NCBI RefSeq assembly: GCF_035492295.1
Contig: NZ_DATJJK010000021.1
Span: 1-64,000 of the forward strand
Reading direction: 5' to 3'
Length of the DNA stretch: 64,000 bases
From: Acidisoma sp035492295
GTDB taxonomy: Bacteria; Pseudomonadota; Alphaproteobacteria; Acetobacterales; Acetobacteraceae
In this document: positions 17,064 to 25,262 of the stretch, in pieces
How the letters are laid out: each line of letters begins with the position of its first letter
Numbering within the stretch: position 1 is the stretch's first letter
Made by a program: the position numbers and the translations under genes
The notes under the pieces: generated by a model
What the model saw: the letters and a program-made list of their open reading frames with translations, nothing else
Database searches by the model: none
What the model was told of the DNA's origin: nothing

Positions 17064-18138
17064 CATCCGCCTCTCTCACATCACGCGCAGTTTCGGCGCC
17101 TTCAAAGCCGTCGACGACATCACGACGGTCTTCCCCGAAGGCACCGTGACCTGCCTGCTCGGTCCGTCGGGCTGCGGTAAGACGACGCTCATGCGGATGA
17201 TCGCCGGGCTGGAAACGCCCACTACCGGTAGCATCAATTTCGGTGACCGCGACGTCACGCAGCTCGCAGCCGGCCAGCGGGATGTCGCCATGGTCTTCCA
17301 GTATCCGGTGATGTACTCAACCTGCAGCGTCATCGAGAATATCGAGCTGCCCTTACGCCGGGATCGCTCGCTGTCCGCCGCCGAGTGCCGACGCCGGGCG
17401 GACGAGGTGCTGGAGGTGCTGCAATTGGGCGCGGATCGCCACGCTCATATCCGTGACCTCGATATCGGTACACGGCAGAAGGTGGCCGTCGGCCGCGCCA
17501 TCGCGCGCCGATGCGACGTCATCCTGTTTGATGAGCCGACGACGAATGTGGAGGTGCATGCCAAGCTGGCGCTGATCCGCGCCTTCAAGGAGTTCCGCGC
17601 CCGGCTGCGCCAGACCGTGATCTATGTCACCCATGACCAGACTGAGGCGATGACACTCGCCGATCAGATCGCGCTCATGCAATCCGGCCGCATCTCCCAA
17701 TGCGCGGCACCGCATGTCATGTACGACAAGCCCGAGAGCCGCTTCGGTGGCTGGTTCCTGGGCAACCCGGGCATGAATTTCCTCGCTCCCCGCAACCGCG
17801 AGGGCGCGACGCTGCGTTTCGACGTGCTGCCAGGGGCGCTGGCCCTGCCCGCGGCGACCACGGGCGAGGTTTCGCTCGGTATCCGGCCGGAGCATGTCGA
17901 TGTCCTGCCGGCGCCCACTGCGGAGACGGTGCCGGCCCGTATCCTCCGCTCCAGCATCACGATCGGTGGGCAGAATCTGCTGAGTCTGGTCGTGGGGGAG
18001 ACGCGGCTCAAGGCCAAGACGGCACCGGGTATCCCGCCTGAGGATGGTGCGACGGTTTTCGTCCGCTGCCCGCTGGAGCATGCGGTGTTCTTCGTGGACG
18101 GATTGCGTTTGCCGGAGGCAGTCCAGCGCGCTGGCTAG
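17056..18138 (+). CDS. ABC transporter ATP-binding protein, GlpT-like, degenerate signature
   Basis: A 360-residue ATPase. Walker A (G36-P-S-G-C-G-K-T43), Q82, Walker B with catalytic Glu (D159-E160) and the H-loop (V-T-H193-D) are all intact, but the ABC signature is L135-D-I-G-T139 instead of LSGGQ. A TOBE-like region follows (about 240-355). Paired with the preceding ATPase it would make one complete ATP site (its own Walker/Glu/His plus the partner's LSGGE) and one dead site. It overlaps the previous gene by 8 bases and ends the transporter operon; the following gene starts 59 bases later. Confidence 0.9.
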   Translation: MPDIRLSHITRSFGAFKAVDDITTVFPEGTVTCLLGPSGCGKTTLMRMIAGLETPTTGSINFGDRDVTQLAAGQRDVAMVFQYPVMYSTCSVIENIELPLRRDRSLSAAECRRRADEVLEVLQLGADRHAHIRDLDIGTRQKVAVGRAIARRCDVILFDEPTTNVEVHAKLALIRAFKEFRARLRQTVIYVTHDQTEAMTLADQIALMQSGRISQCAAPHVMYDKPESRFGGWFLGNPGMNFLAPRNREGATLRFDVLPGALALPAATTGEVSLGIRPEHVDVLPAPTAETVPARILRSSITIGGQNLLSLVVGETRLKAKTAPGIPPEDGATVFVRCPLEHAVFFVDGLRLPEAVQRAG

Positions 18139-18197
18139 CGTCCGATCCGTGAATTACACCCTGATCAATGACTTGGAGTGAGGGGAGGCTGAGTGCC

Positions 18198-19418
18198 ATG
18201 ACGAAGGCGCGCGTCTATGTAGTCGGGACCTGTGACACGAAGGGGGCCGAACTATCCTATGTCCGGCAACTCATCGCCGAGCGGGGACATAGGGTGACGC
18301 TCGTGGACGTGTCGACCCGCAGCTTCGAACCGGCGCCCAATATTGCCGCGCCCGATATTAGCGCGGCCGAGGTCGCGGCTCACCATCCCGCGGGCGTGGA
18401 CGCTGTCTTCACCGGTGATCGCGGCCGATCGGTGGCCGCCATGGCGGAGGCGCTGACCGCGTTCATGTGCGCGCAGGATGATATCGGGGGTGTCATAGGC
18501 CTCGGTGGGTCGGGTGGCACGGCGCTGGTTGCGCCCGCGATGCGCGCGCTGCCCATAGGCACGCCGAAGCTCATGGTCTCGACCGTCGCCTCTAGTAATG
18601 TTGCACCCTATGTAGGGGCCAGCGACATCACGATGATGTATTCGGTCACCGATCTCGCCGGGTTGAACCGCATTTCCCGCATCGTGCTTGCGAATGCTGC
18701 CCATGCCATCTCGGGCATGGTGGAGACGGCACCACCTTCGGCCGCCTCGGACAAGCCTGCCGTGGGCATCACCATGTTTGGTGTCACCACGCCCTGCGTG
18801 AACCGCCTGGTCGAACTCCTGAGTGGCAGCCATGACTGCCTCGTGTTCCACGCAACCGGCACCGGTGGCCAGTCCATGGAGAAGCTGGCAGAGTCCGGCC
18901 TGCTGCAAGCTGTGATCGACGTGACGACGACGGAGGTCTGCGACCTGCTGATGGGCGGCGTCTTTCCCTGCACCGAGGACCGGTTCGGCGCCATAGCGCG
19001 GACAGGCCTACCCTATGTCGGCTCCTGCGGTGCGCTCGATATGGTCAATTTTGGCGCGCAGGAGACGGTGCCGGCTCAGTATAAGGGCCGCAATCTCTAT
19101 ATCCACAATCCTCAGGTCACGCTCATGCGCACCACACCAGAGGAAAATGCACGCATGGGCCGCTGGATCGGAGAGCGGCTCAATCGCTGCGAGGGGCTCG
19201 TGCGCTTTCTGCTGCCTGAAGGCGGGGTCTCGGTGCTGGATGCGCCGGGCATGGCCTTTCACGACCCGGCCGCCGACGAAGCGTTGTTCGCAGCACTGGA
19301 GCAGACGGTCATTCAAACTGCACGCCGGCAGTTGCTTCGGCTGCCCTATGCGCTCAATGATCCGCTTTTCGCGGATGCGCTGCGCGATCAGTTTCGCGCG
19401 GTGCTGGAGGAGGTTTGA
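18198..19418 (+). CDS. Tm-1-like ATP-binding domain protein (UPF0261)
   Basis: A 406-residue cytosolic protein. The start VYVVGTCDTKGAEL, the GVIGLGGSGGTAL loop, MVSTVASSNVAPYVG, the FHATGTGGQSMEKLAESG segment and DVTTTEVCDLLMGGVF are the hallmarks of UPF0261. Tomato Tm-1, which blocks tobamovirus RNA replication, carries this domain at its N-terminus and it binds ATP; the bacterial function is not established. The ATG at 18198 has AGGGGAGG 9 bases upstream. The next gene starts one base after its stop and encodes what corresponds to the C-terminal domain of Tm-1. Its place directly after the importer operon suggests a role in using the imported compound. Confidence 0.92.
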   Translation: MTKARVYVVGTCDTKGAELSYVRQLIAERGHRVTLVDVSTRSFEPAPNIAAPDISAAEVAAHHPAGVDAVFTGDRGRSVAAMAEALTAFMCAQDDIGGVIGLGGSGGTALVAPAMRALPIGTPKLMVSTVASSNVAPYVGASDITMMYSVTDLAGLNRISRIVLANAAHAISGMVETAPPSAASDKPAVGITMFGVTTPCVNRLVELLSGSHDCLVFHATGTGGQSMEKLAESGLLQAVIDVTTTEVCDLLMGGVFPCTEDRFGAIARTGLPYVGSCGALDMVNFGAQETVPAQYKGRNLYIHNPQVTLMRTTPEENARMGRWIGERLNRCEGLVRFLLPEGGVSVLDAPGMAFHDPAADEALFAALEQTVIQTARRQLLRLPYALNDPLFADALRDQFRAVLEEV

Positions 19419-19419
19419 G

Positions 19420-20250
19420 ATGGCACGCATGAACCGGGCAAAGTTGATGGATCGGTTCCAGTCCATGGCACGGGCAGGCCAGCCGATTCTAGGCGGGGGC
19501 GCCGGCACCGGGCTCTCCGCCAAATGCGAGGAGGCGGGCGGGATCGACCTCATCGTCATCTACAATTCCGGCCGCTACCGCATGGCGGGGCGCGGCTCCC
19601 TCGCCGGCATGCTGGCCTACGGCAATGCCAATGAGATCGTGGTTGAGATGGCGCGGGAAGTGCTGCCCGTGGTGCGCCACACGCCGGTTCTGGCCGGCGT
19701 CAACGGCACCGACCCGTTTTGCAATCTCGACTATTTTCTCGATCAGCTCGCAGCCCTTGGCTTTTCCGGCGTGCAGAATTTCCCGACCGTGGGGCTGATC
19801 GACGGCACCTTCCGGGCGGGGTTGGAGGAGACCGGCATGGGCTACGGGCTGGAGGTGGAGATGATCCGCCTGGCGCATGCCAAGGACCTTCTCACCACGC
19901 CCTATGTCTTCAATCCTGACGAGGCGACCGCGATGGCGGAGGCCGGGGCGGATATCCTGGTCGCGCATATGGGGCTGACCACCGGCGGCGCGATCGGGGC
20001 CTCGACCGCGCTCACGCTCGATGATTGCGTGGAGCGGATCAATGCAATCGGGAAGGCCGGGCGCGCGGTGCGGCCCGACATTCTCTTGCTCTGTCATGGC
20101 GGGCCGATCGCCGAGCCCGAGGACGCGCAGTATGTGCTGGCGCGCTGCCCGGATTGCCACGGTTTTTACGGCGCCTCCAGCATGGAGCGGCTGCCGAGCG
20201 AAAGGGCGCTGATCGAGCGGACGCGCCGCTTCAAGCAAATCACCCGCTGA
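19420..20250 (+). CDS. Phosphoenolpyruvate hydrolase/TIM-barrel signal-transduction-like protein
   Basis: A 276-residue TIM-barrel protein of the family annotated as PEP hydrolase (related to the PEP mutase/isocitrate lyase fold). Typical elements are GGGAGTGLSAKCEEAGG, DLIVIYNSGRYRMAGRGS, VLAGVNGTDPF and LVAHMGLTTGGAIGA. In plants and many fungi it is fused behind the Tm-1-like domain. Here it is a separate gene one base after the UPF0261 gene, so the two products probably form a complex or act successively. The true reaction is not known; the PEP hydrolase name comes from homologous annotation. Confidence 0.88.
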   Translation: MARMNRAKLMDRFQSMARAGQPILGGGAGTGLSAKCEEAGGIDLIVIYNSGRYRMAGRGSLAGMLAYGNANEIVVEMAREVLPVVRHTPVLAGVNGTDPFCNLDYFLDQLAALGFSGVQNFPTVGLIDGTFRAGLEETGMGYGLEVEMIRLAHAKDLLTTPYVFNPDEATAMAEAGADILVAHMGLTTGGAIGASTALTLDDCVERINAIGKAGRAVRPDILLLCHGGPIAEPEDAQYVLARCPDCHGFYGASSMERLPSERALIERTRRFKQITR

Positions 20251-20273
20251 GCGGCGGGGAAGGGGAGGACAGC

Positions 20274-21206
20274 ATGGCACGGGCTTACGCGAGTGCGATC
20301 ATCGAAGCGCCGGTCGAAGCCGTCTGGGCGGCGATCCGTGATTTCGGCGCTTTGGCGTCCTGGCATCCCGCTCTCGCCTTCAGCGAGATCGAGGGCGGCG
20401 GCGATCCGGATGTGGTCGGCTGTGTCCGCAACCTGAAACTGGAGGGCGGTGGCACGGCAAGCGAGCGGCTGCTGATGCTGGACGATAGCCGCTATACCTT
20501 CTCCTATAGTTTCGAGACGCCGGCTTTCCCGATCGACAATTACGTGGCGACGATCGAACTCATCCCCGTCACCAATGGTGATAAGACCTTCGCGCAATGG
20601 ACCGGCACCTTCGATCCGCGGCCGGAAGAGACGGGCGATTACGCCGAGCTGATATCGAACGCCGTCTTCGCCGCGGGATGGGCGGCTTTGGCCGAGAAGC
20701 TGAAGGGTGCTACCGCTCCAGCAGGGCAGGGGCCGCGCTGGCAGGGAATGCGGCCAGCCAAGATCTTCTGCTCGTCCATTATCGCGGCGCCTGCTGCAGA
20801 AGTGTGGTCGGTCGTGCGCGACTTCGCGAGCATGGACCAATGGCACCCGGATATCGCCGACATGAGCATGAAGGGCGGCGTGTCGTCAGCGAAAGTCTCG
20901 GGTGTCCGCAGCTTCCGCGTCGGCGAGGGGGCTCTGGAAGAGCAGCTTACCCTTCTCTCCGATCCTGACCTCGCCTTCCGCTACCGCATCGTGAAGAGCG
21001 AGTTACCTTGGTTGAATTATCATGCCGGGTTGCGTCTTTACCCAGTCACGGCGGGAAGTGGGTGTTGCGCTGTGTGGACAGCAGACTGGACAGCGGCACC
21101 TCAGGATGATCTGCAGCTGATCCCCTTCGTGCATAACGACGTCTTTCAACGCGCCTTTGACACGCTGGCGGCCCAGCTTTCGTCTGGCGCACCGACATCC
21201 GTTTAG
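20274..21206 (+). CDS. Tandem SRPBCC (polyketide cyclase/START-like) protein
   Basis: A 310-residue protein made of two similar halves. Residues about 1-145 begin ARAYASAIIEAPVEAVWAAI with SWHPAL, and residues about 160-305 begin AKIFCSSIIAAPAAEVWSVV with QWHPDI. Both match the SRPBCC/PYR-like hydrophobic ligand-binding fold, and alignment of the two halves (I-I-x-A-P-x-x-x-V-W-x-x-x-R-D-F) indicates internal duplication. No signal peptide is seen. It is 23 bases behind the Tm-1-like pair and the last gene of the block, ending just before a 34-bp palindrome. It probably binds or cyclises a small hydrophobic compound; the function is open. Confidence 0.85.
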   Translation: MARAYASAIIEAPVEAVWAAIRDFGALASWHPALAFSEIEGGGDPDVVGCVRNLKLEGGGTASERLLMLDDSRYTFSYSFETPAFPIDNYVATIELIPVTNGDKTFAQWTGTFDPRPEETGDYAELISNAVFAAGWAALAEKLKGATAPAGQGPRWQGMRPAKIFCSSIIAAPAAEVWSVVRDFASMDQWHPDIADMSMKGGVSSAKVSGVRSFRVGEGALEEQLTLLSDPDLAFRYRIVKSELPWLNYHAGLRLYPVTAGSGCCAVWTADWTAAPQDDLQLIPFVHNDVFQRAFDTLAAQLSSGAPTSV

Positions 21207-21217
21207 GGTTTGACGGT

Positions 21218-21251
21218 TTCAGATTGAATGGCGCGCGCCATTCAATCTGAA
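21218..21251. terminator. Perfect 34-bp palindrome between convergent genes
   Basis: The left arm TTCAGATTGAATGGCGC (21218-21234) is exactly mirrored by GCGCCATTCAATCTGAA (21235-21251). As RNA it would fold into a 15-bp stem with a four-base loop. It lies 11 bases after the SRPBCC stop and 24 before the end of the convergent dehydrogenase, so it probably terminates both. No T run is present; it could also be a copy of a dispersed intergenic palindromic element. Confidence 0.65.
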
Positions 21252-21274
21252 CGTGGATCACAGGCGAGGCTTGC

Positions 21275-22174
21275 CTACCGGCGGTCGGCCGTCGCGGGAC
21301 CGGACAGCCCGGATAACTGCTCCAGGACCTGATAGACGACCGCTGAGTCCAATGAGCCTTTTCCCTGCGCGCGCGCGGCGCGAAGCACATGCAGAGCCGC
21401 GCCCGCAACGGGCGTTGCCGCGCCCAGGCGATCGGCAAGACTGACGGCGGTCGCGAGATCCTTGTGCATGTTGTCGGTGGAGAAATGGGGAGTGAAATCT
21501 CCAGAGATCATGCGTGCCCCGCGCGTCTCCATGGCACCCGTGCGTGCGCCCCCCACGCTTGTGATCTGCCGCACGCAGTCCGGGTCGATCCCAGCCATGC
21601 GGGCCAGCACCAAGGCTTCCGCCACAGCCTCGATGGCAACGCCGAGGATGAGGTTATTGACGAGCTTCAGGGTGGAACCGGCGCCGGAAGGGCCGGCATG
21701 GACGATTACCGCCGACAGGGCTTCAAGCACCGGCCGGACCTGCGCCAGTGTTTCCGCCGCACCACCCACCATGATGCCAAGCTTGCCCGCCTCGGCCACT
21801 TTGGGATTGCCCGTTACCGGCGCGTCCAGCATCGCAACTCCGCGCGCTTCCGCCTGGGCTGCGATGGCGCGGGACATCTCCGGCGCAATCGATGCCATGT
21901 CGATAAGGATCGTGCCCGGCCGGGCATGGTCGAGCACGCCATCCTTGCCGCAGATCACCGCTTCGGACGCTGCCGCATCCGTCACCATGGTCATCACGAC
22001 GTCGGACTCCCGGCTCAGCGCGCTGATCCGCTCGGCCCAGTGCGCCCCGGCCTCTAGCGCCGCAGCCGCTTTTGCCTGTGTCCGGTTCCAGACAGTGACT
22101 TCGAAACCAGCCTTGCGGAGATTGAGGACCACGGGCGTCCCCATCATGCCAAGCCCGATAAAGCCGATGCGCAT
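21275..22174 (-). CDS. 3-hydroxyisobutyrate dehydrogenase-family oxidoreductase
   Basis: A 299-residue beta-hydroxyacid dehydrogenase (6-phosphogluconate dehydrogenase-like). The NAD(P) motif is I6-G7-L-G9-M-M-G12 and the family element LDAPVTGNPKVAEAGKLGIM is present. The catalytic lysine motif is GAGSTLKLVNNL (the K in LKLVNN). Enzymes of this class act on 3-hydroxyisobutyrate, tartronate semialdehyde or other beta-hydroxy acids. The start at 22174 is the Met directly before the Rossmann strand and has a purine-rich AGGGGGAAA stretch upstream. It follows a GntR regulator on the same strand (102 bases away). Confidence 0.9.
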   Translation of the reverse strand: MRIGFIGLGMMGTPVVLNLRKAGFEVTVWNRTQAKAAAALEAGAHWAERISALSRESDVVMTMVTDAAASEAVICGKDGVLDHARPGTILIDMASIAPEMSRAIAAQAEARGVAMLDAPVTGNPKVAEAGKLGIMVGGAAETLAQVRPVLEALSAVIVHAGPSGAGSTLKLVNNLILGVAIEAVAEALVLARMAGIDPDCVRQITSVGGARTGAMETRGARMISGDFTPHFSTDNMHKDLATAVSLADRLGAATPVAGAALHVLRAARAQGKGSLDSAVVYQVLEQLSGLSGPATADRR

Positions 22175-22276
22175 GCCTTGTTTCCCCCTAAGGTCCGCGT
22201 CAAGGCGGACCAAAGCAACCATTAAGAGCCAATTTGGTGCCTGCCCAGCCCCAGACTGTCAAGCAGGGCGCTGCTT

Positions 22277-22996
22277 CTACTCGCCGAACATATAGGCTCG
22301 GACGTAGAGGATATGCTCGCGCATGAGGCTGCGGGCGGCGTCGCGGTCACGGTCGCAAAGGCTGGCGACGATATTCGTATGCTGCGTGTGCAGGGCGCGG
22401 CGATGTTCCGGGGTCATGCTGCGAGCCTTGAGTTGCCCCCATTCGCCGCGCGTTCTGACGACGGCGAGGGCCCGCGCCATGGCGACGATCGTCTGGTTGT
22501 GAGTTGCGAGCGCGATCGCCTCATGCAGCGCGCCGTCCCAATGCTCGAACTCTTCCACGCCGGTAGCCGCGGCACCGCCCTTCAGGCAGCTTGCAAGCCG
22601 TTCAAGATCTGCCTGAGTCGCGCGCGCAACAGCCAAAGGGGCCATCTCGGGCTCGAAGATCAGGCGGCATTCAACCACGCTCGCCGGGCTGAGCGAATCC
22701 GAACTCGGCAGAAAGGCCTCCTCGGCCGAGGCGTTGCCGCCGGCTTTGAACGTCCCGCGTCCGACATGGCGAATGATCAGCTTTTCCTGTTCCAGCACCT
22801 GCAAGGCGCGCCGGACAGTGTTGCGGGAGACTCCATAAGTCTCTCCCAGTTCCCGTTCGGTCGGCAGCTTGTCACCCACGCGCCAGCGCGGTGAGCCGAT
22901 TTCACGGCCGAGCAGCCGTCTCAGTGTCTCTGCGTCGCCGCGCACCGATCCCTCGGTACTCGACTCGGCCTCACGTCCAGGTGTGTCAGCGCTCAT
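22277..22996 (-). CDS. GntR-family (FCD) transcriptional regulator
   Basis: A 239-residue regulator. The winged helix lies at about residues 25-90 (LPTERELGETYGVSRNTVRR is the HTH; IIRHVGRGTF the wing), followed by an FCD effector domain (about 110-230). ATG 22996 is preferred; an upstream start would overlap the divergent promoter elements. It is divergent from the 23102-31088 catabolic operon, 105 bases away, across a repeat-rich control region, and probably represses it until a substrate-derived acid binds. Confidence 0.9.
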   Translation of the reverse strand: MSADTPGREAESSTEGSVRGDAETLRRLLGREIGSPRWRVGDKLPTERELGETYGVSRNTVRRALQVLEQEKLIIRHVGRGTFKAGGNASAEEAFLPSSDSLSPASVVECRLIFEPEMAPLAVARATQADLERLASCLKGGAAATGVEEFEHWDGALHEAIALATHNQTIVAMARALAVVRTRGEWGQLKARSMTPEHRRALHTQHTNIVASLCDRDRDAARSLMREHILYVRAYMFGE

Positions 22997-23005
22997 GAGT
23001 CCGAC

Positions 23006-23098
23006 TTGACATGGCTTAGCCAATGACTGCAAATTGGTTCCTAATTGGAAGCACAAATAAGAAAATTGGTCTAGATTGGATCACTCTAGATTGGATCA
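23006..23098. promoter_or_regulatory. Divergent control region with ATTGG repeats
   Basis: The gap holds TTGACA (23006-23011, a good -35 for the plus strand, although the expected -10 is weak). An inverted repeat CCAAT (23020-23024)/ATTGG (23033-23037) follows. Further ATTGG copies start at 23044, 23065, 23075 and 23090, and a perfect 14-bp direct repeat TCTAGATTGGATCA lies at 23070-23083 and 23085-23098. The second repeat ends 3 bases before the ATG of the hydrolase gene, which has no ribosome site. These are probably operator sites of the adjacent GntR protein. Confidence 0.5.
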
Positions 23099-23101
23099 AG
23101 A

Positions 23102-24037
23102 ATGAAGCTCGCGACCATTTTGCATCATGGACGGCCAACCGTATCGGTCATCAATGCGGCAGACGGCCTCTATTGGCCGCTGACCGAGGTCATTCCGGGG
23201 CTGCCAGACCAGATCGGGCATGACATGGTGGCCGCGATCAGCCATTCCGACCGTCTCTTCGCGGCTCCGTCGCCTGTCTCAGCCGGACACAGGCTGGACC
23301 GGGCGAAGCTGCTGGCGCCGATCCCGGCGCCACCGCATAACATCATGTGTGTCGGCAAGAACTATTATGCCCATGCACACGAATTCACCAAAAGCGGCTT
23401 CGATGCAGGGGCCAAGGCCGAAGAAGCGATCCCGGACTGCCCGATCGTCTTCACCAAGCCGTCGAGTTCGATTGCGGCACAAGGGGACCCGATTCCGCTT
23501 TGGGACGGGCTTGATGCCGCCGTTGATTACGAGGCCGAACTCGCTGTGATCATCGGCCGCGGTGGCCGCGCCATTGCGCGGGAGGCGGCCCTATCCCATG
23601 TCTTCGGTTATACGATCATCAATGATGTGACCGCGCGGGACTTGCAGCGTCGCCACAAGCAGTGGTTTCTTGGCAAAGGCATCGATGGGTTCGGTCCGAT
23701 GGGGCCATGGATCGTGACTGCGGACGAAATAGACGGCAGCAACCTGCGCATTGCCTGCCGCGTCAATGGCGAGTTGCGGCAGAATTCATCGACCGCTGAC
23801 CTTATCTTCGACATACCGGCGCTGATCGAGGCCATTTCAAAGAGCGTCACTCTTGCCCCGGGTGATATCATCGCGACTGGAACGCCGGAGGGCGTGGGTA
23901 TCGGCTTCGATCCGCCGCGTTTCTTGAGAGACGGCGATATCGTTGAAGTCGAAATTGAAGGCATTGGCATACTGAGGAACGCCGTGCAGCGGGCGCCCGC
24001 CAAAACATCAGAAGAGGCCACCTTAGCGGCCCAGTAG
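23102..24037 (+). CDS. Fumarylacetoacetate hydrolase family protein
   Basis: A 311-residue FAH-fold enzyme. Metal-binding and family elements are CVGKNYYAHA, VDYEAELAVIIGRGG, GYTIINDVTARDLQ and the C-terminal IATGTPEGVGIGF. Family members hydrolyse or decarboxylate/isomerise acylpyruvates and 2-hydroxymuconates, or hydrate 2-keto-3-deoxy acids. The KNY and TPEGVG pattern fits the 2-keto-4-pentenoate hydratase/acylpyruvase branch. There is no ribosome site: direct repeats run up to the ATG, so translation may be leaderless or start weakly. It is the first gene of a long plus-strand operon. Confidence 0.9.
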   Translation: MKLATILHHGRPTVSVINAADGLYWPLTEVIPGLPDQIGHDMVAAISHSDRLFAAPSPVSAGHRLDRAKLLAPIPAPPHNIMCVGKNYYAHAHEFTKSGFDAGAKAEEAIPDCPIVFTKPSSSIAAQGDPIPLWDGLDAAVDYEAELAVIIGRGGRAIAREAALSHVFGYTIINDVTARDLQRRHKQWFLGKGIDGFGPMGPWIVTADEIDGSNLRIACRVNGELRQNSSTADLIFDIPALIEAISKSVTLAPGDIIATGTPEGVGIGFDPPRFLRDGDIVEVEIEGIGILRNAVQRAPAKTSEEATLAAQ

Positions 24038-24048
24038 GAAAGAGCGTC

Positions 24049-24840
24049 ATGGAATACAATAATGACCGATTTGTTGAAGAATTCGGCGCACAGGGAGAGC
24101 TTCTTGTCTTCGTTCACGGCTTGGGCGGCAGCACGAATACTTGGTTTCCACAGAGCCAGATTCTGAAGCGGGACCTCAGGCCCGTGGCCTACGATCTGCC
24201 GGGATCGGGACGCACGCCCGTGCGCGAGAATGTCACGATCGACAGCCTTGTCGCCGATTTGAATGAGGTCGTGGAGCATGCCGGTGGCACGGCACGCGTA
24301 CATCTGGCAGGGCATTCGCTCGGCACCATCATCTGCCAACATTATGCGGCCCGCTACCCGGATCGGGTGGCGAGCCTAGCGCTGATCGGCGCCTTCCCGG
24401 AACCCCCCGAGGCCGCTCGGAAGGCGTTGCGCGACCGTGCCGCAAAGGTGCGGGCGGAGGGGATGGCGGCCATCGCCGATGCCATCGTGACGGCCGGCAC
24501 CTCGGACGACACCAAGGCCAACAATCCGGCCGCGGCATCCTTCGTGCGGGAGAGCATCATGGCGCAGCCGGCGGAAGGCTATGCCCGCGCCTGCGAAGCG
24601 CTGGCGGCACTCTCCCGTGCGGATCTCTCCGCTGTGCGGTGCCCCACGCTGGTGCTGAATGGTGATCAGGATCGCACGTCCCCGCCCGATACCGGCTCGG
24701 CACTCGCCGGGGCGATCGAGGGCGCCGAGTTCCGCAAGCTGGATGGTTGCGGTCACTGGGCAACGATCGAGCGCGCCAAGCAGGTAAATTACGCGATGAC
24801 GCTGTTTTATGCGCGGCAGCGCTCATCCAAGGCGGCCTAG
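24049..24840 (+). CDS. Alpha/beta hydrolase (3-oxoadipate enol-lactonase-like)
   Basis: A 263-residue alpha/beta hydrolase. The oxyanion element is HGLGGSTNTW (from H23), the nucleophile elbow is G88-H-S90-L-G92, the acid lies in NGDQDRTSPPD (D206 or D208), and the catalytic His is H236 in GCGHWAT. The family includes enol-lactonases and C-C hydrolases that act with FAH-family enzymes in ring-cleavage pathways. It is 11 bases after the FAH gene and co-transcribed, so it likely works on the same lactone or diketone intermediate. It is cytosolic. Confidence 0.88.
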   Translation: MEYNNDRFVEEFGAQGELLVFVHGLGGSTNTWFPQSQILKRDLRPVAYDLPGSGRTPVRENVTIDSLVADLNEVVEHAGGTARVHLAGHSLGTIICQHYAARYPDRVASLALIGAFPEPPEAARKALRDRAAKVRAEGMAAIADAIVTAGTSDDTKANNPAAASFVRESIMAQPAEGYARACEALAALSRADLSAVRCPTLVLNGDQDRTSPPDTGSALAGAIEGAEFRKLDGCGHWATIERAKQVNYAMTLFYARQRSSKAA

Positions 24841-24846
24841 GCGGTT

Positions 24847-25221
24847 GTGGCCCGCATTTTCATTTGCACGACCTGCAATCGCTATGCGCAGGCCCCGCCG
24901 GGCGAGATGTCGCCCGGCCTGAGGCTGGCGCAGGCGATGAAGCGTGAAGCCGCGGCTGCAGGCAATTCCCTGGCCGTGCGCATGGTGGAATGTCTCAATA
25001 CCTGCCCGCAGCCTTGCGCCGCCGCGCTGCGGGAGCCGGGCAAGGCGGTGATCCGCTTTGGCCGGCTGGAGCCCGAGGATGCGCCGGCACTTCTCGCCGT
25101 GGCCGAAGCCTATGCGCAAACCCGGAATGGCGATCTGGCTGACAGTGCAATGCCAGCTCGACTGCGCGCGAAGGTCACTGGCTGCATCACGCTCGGAGTG
25201 CATGAGTTGGCGGAAGGCTGA
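24847..25221 (+). CDS. DUF1636 metal-binding protein (thioredoxin-like ferredoxin type)
   Basis: A 124-residue protein starting at a GTG 6 bases after the hydrolase. The N-terminal ICTTCNRY and the later CLNTCPQPC give four or five cysteines in a pattern like the thioredoxin-fold [2Fe-2S] ferredoxins, which is the feature of DUF1636. Members are often found near cobalamin and metal genes; here it lies inside a catabolic operon, which is less usual. It may supply electrons or a metal centre to an operon enzyme; this is inference. Confidence 0.75.
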   Translation: MARIFICTTCNRYAQAPPGEMSPGLRLAQAMKREAAAAGNSLAVRMVECLNTCPQPCAAALREPGKAVIRFGRLEPEDAPALLAVAEAYAQTRNGDLADSAMPARLRAKVTGCITLGVHELAEG

Positions 25222-25262
25222 CCGAAGAAAAAGAAGTCCGCCCAAAAGAAGGGGAAAAGACA

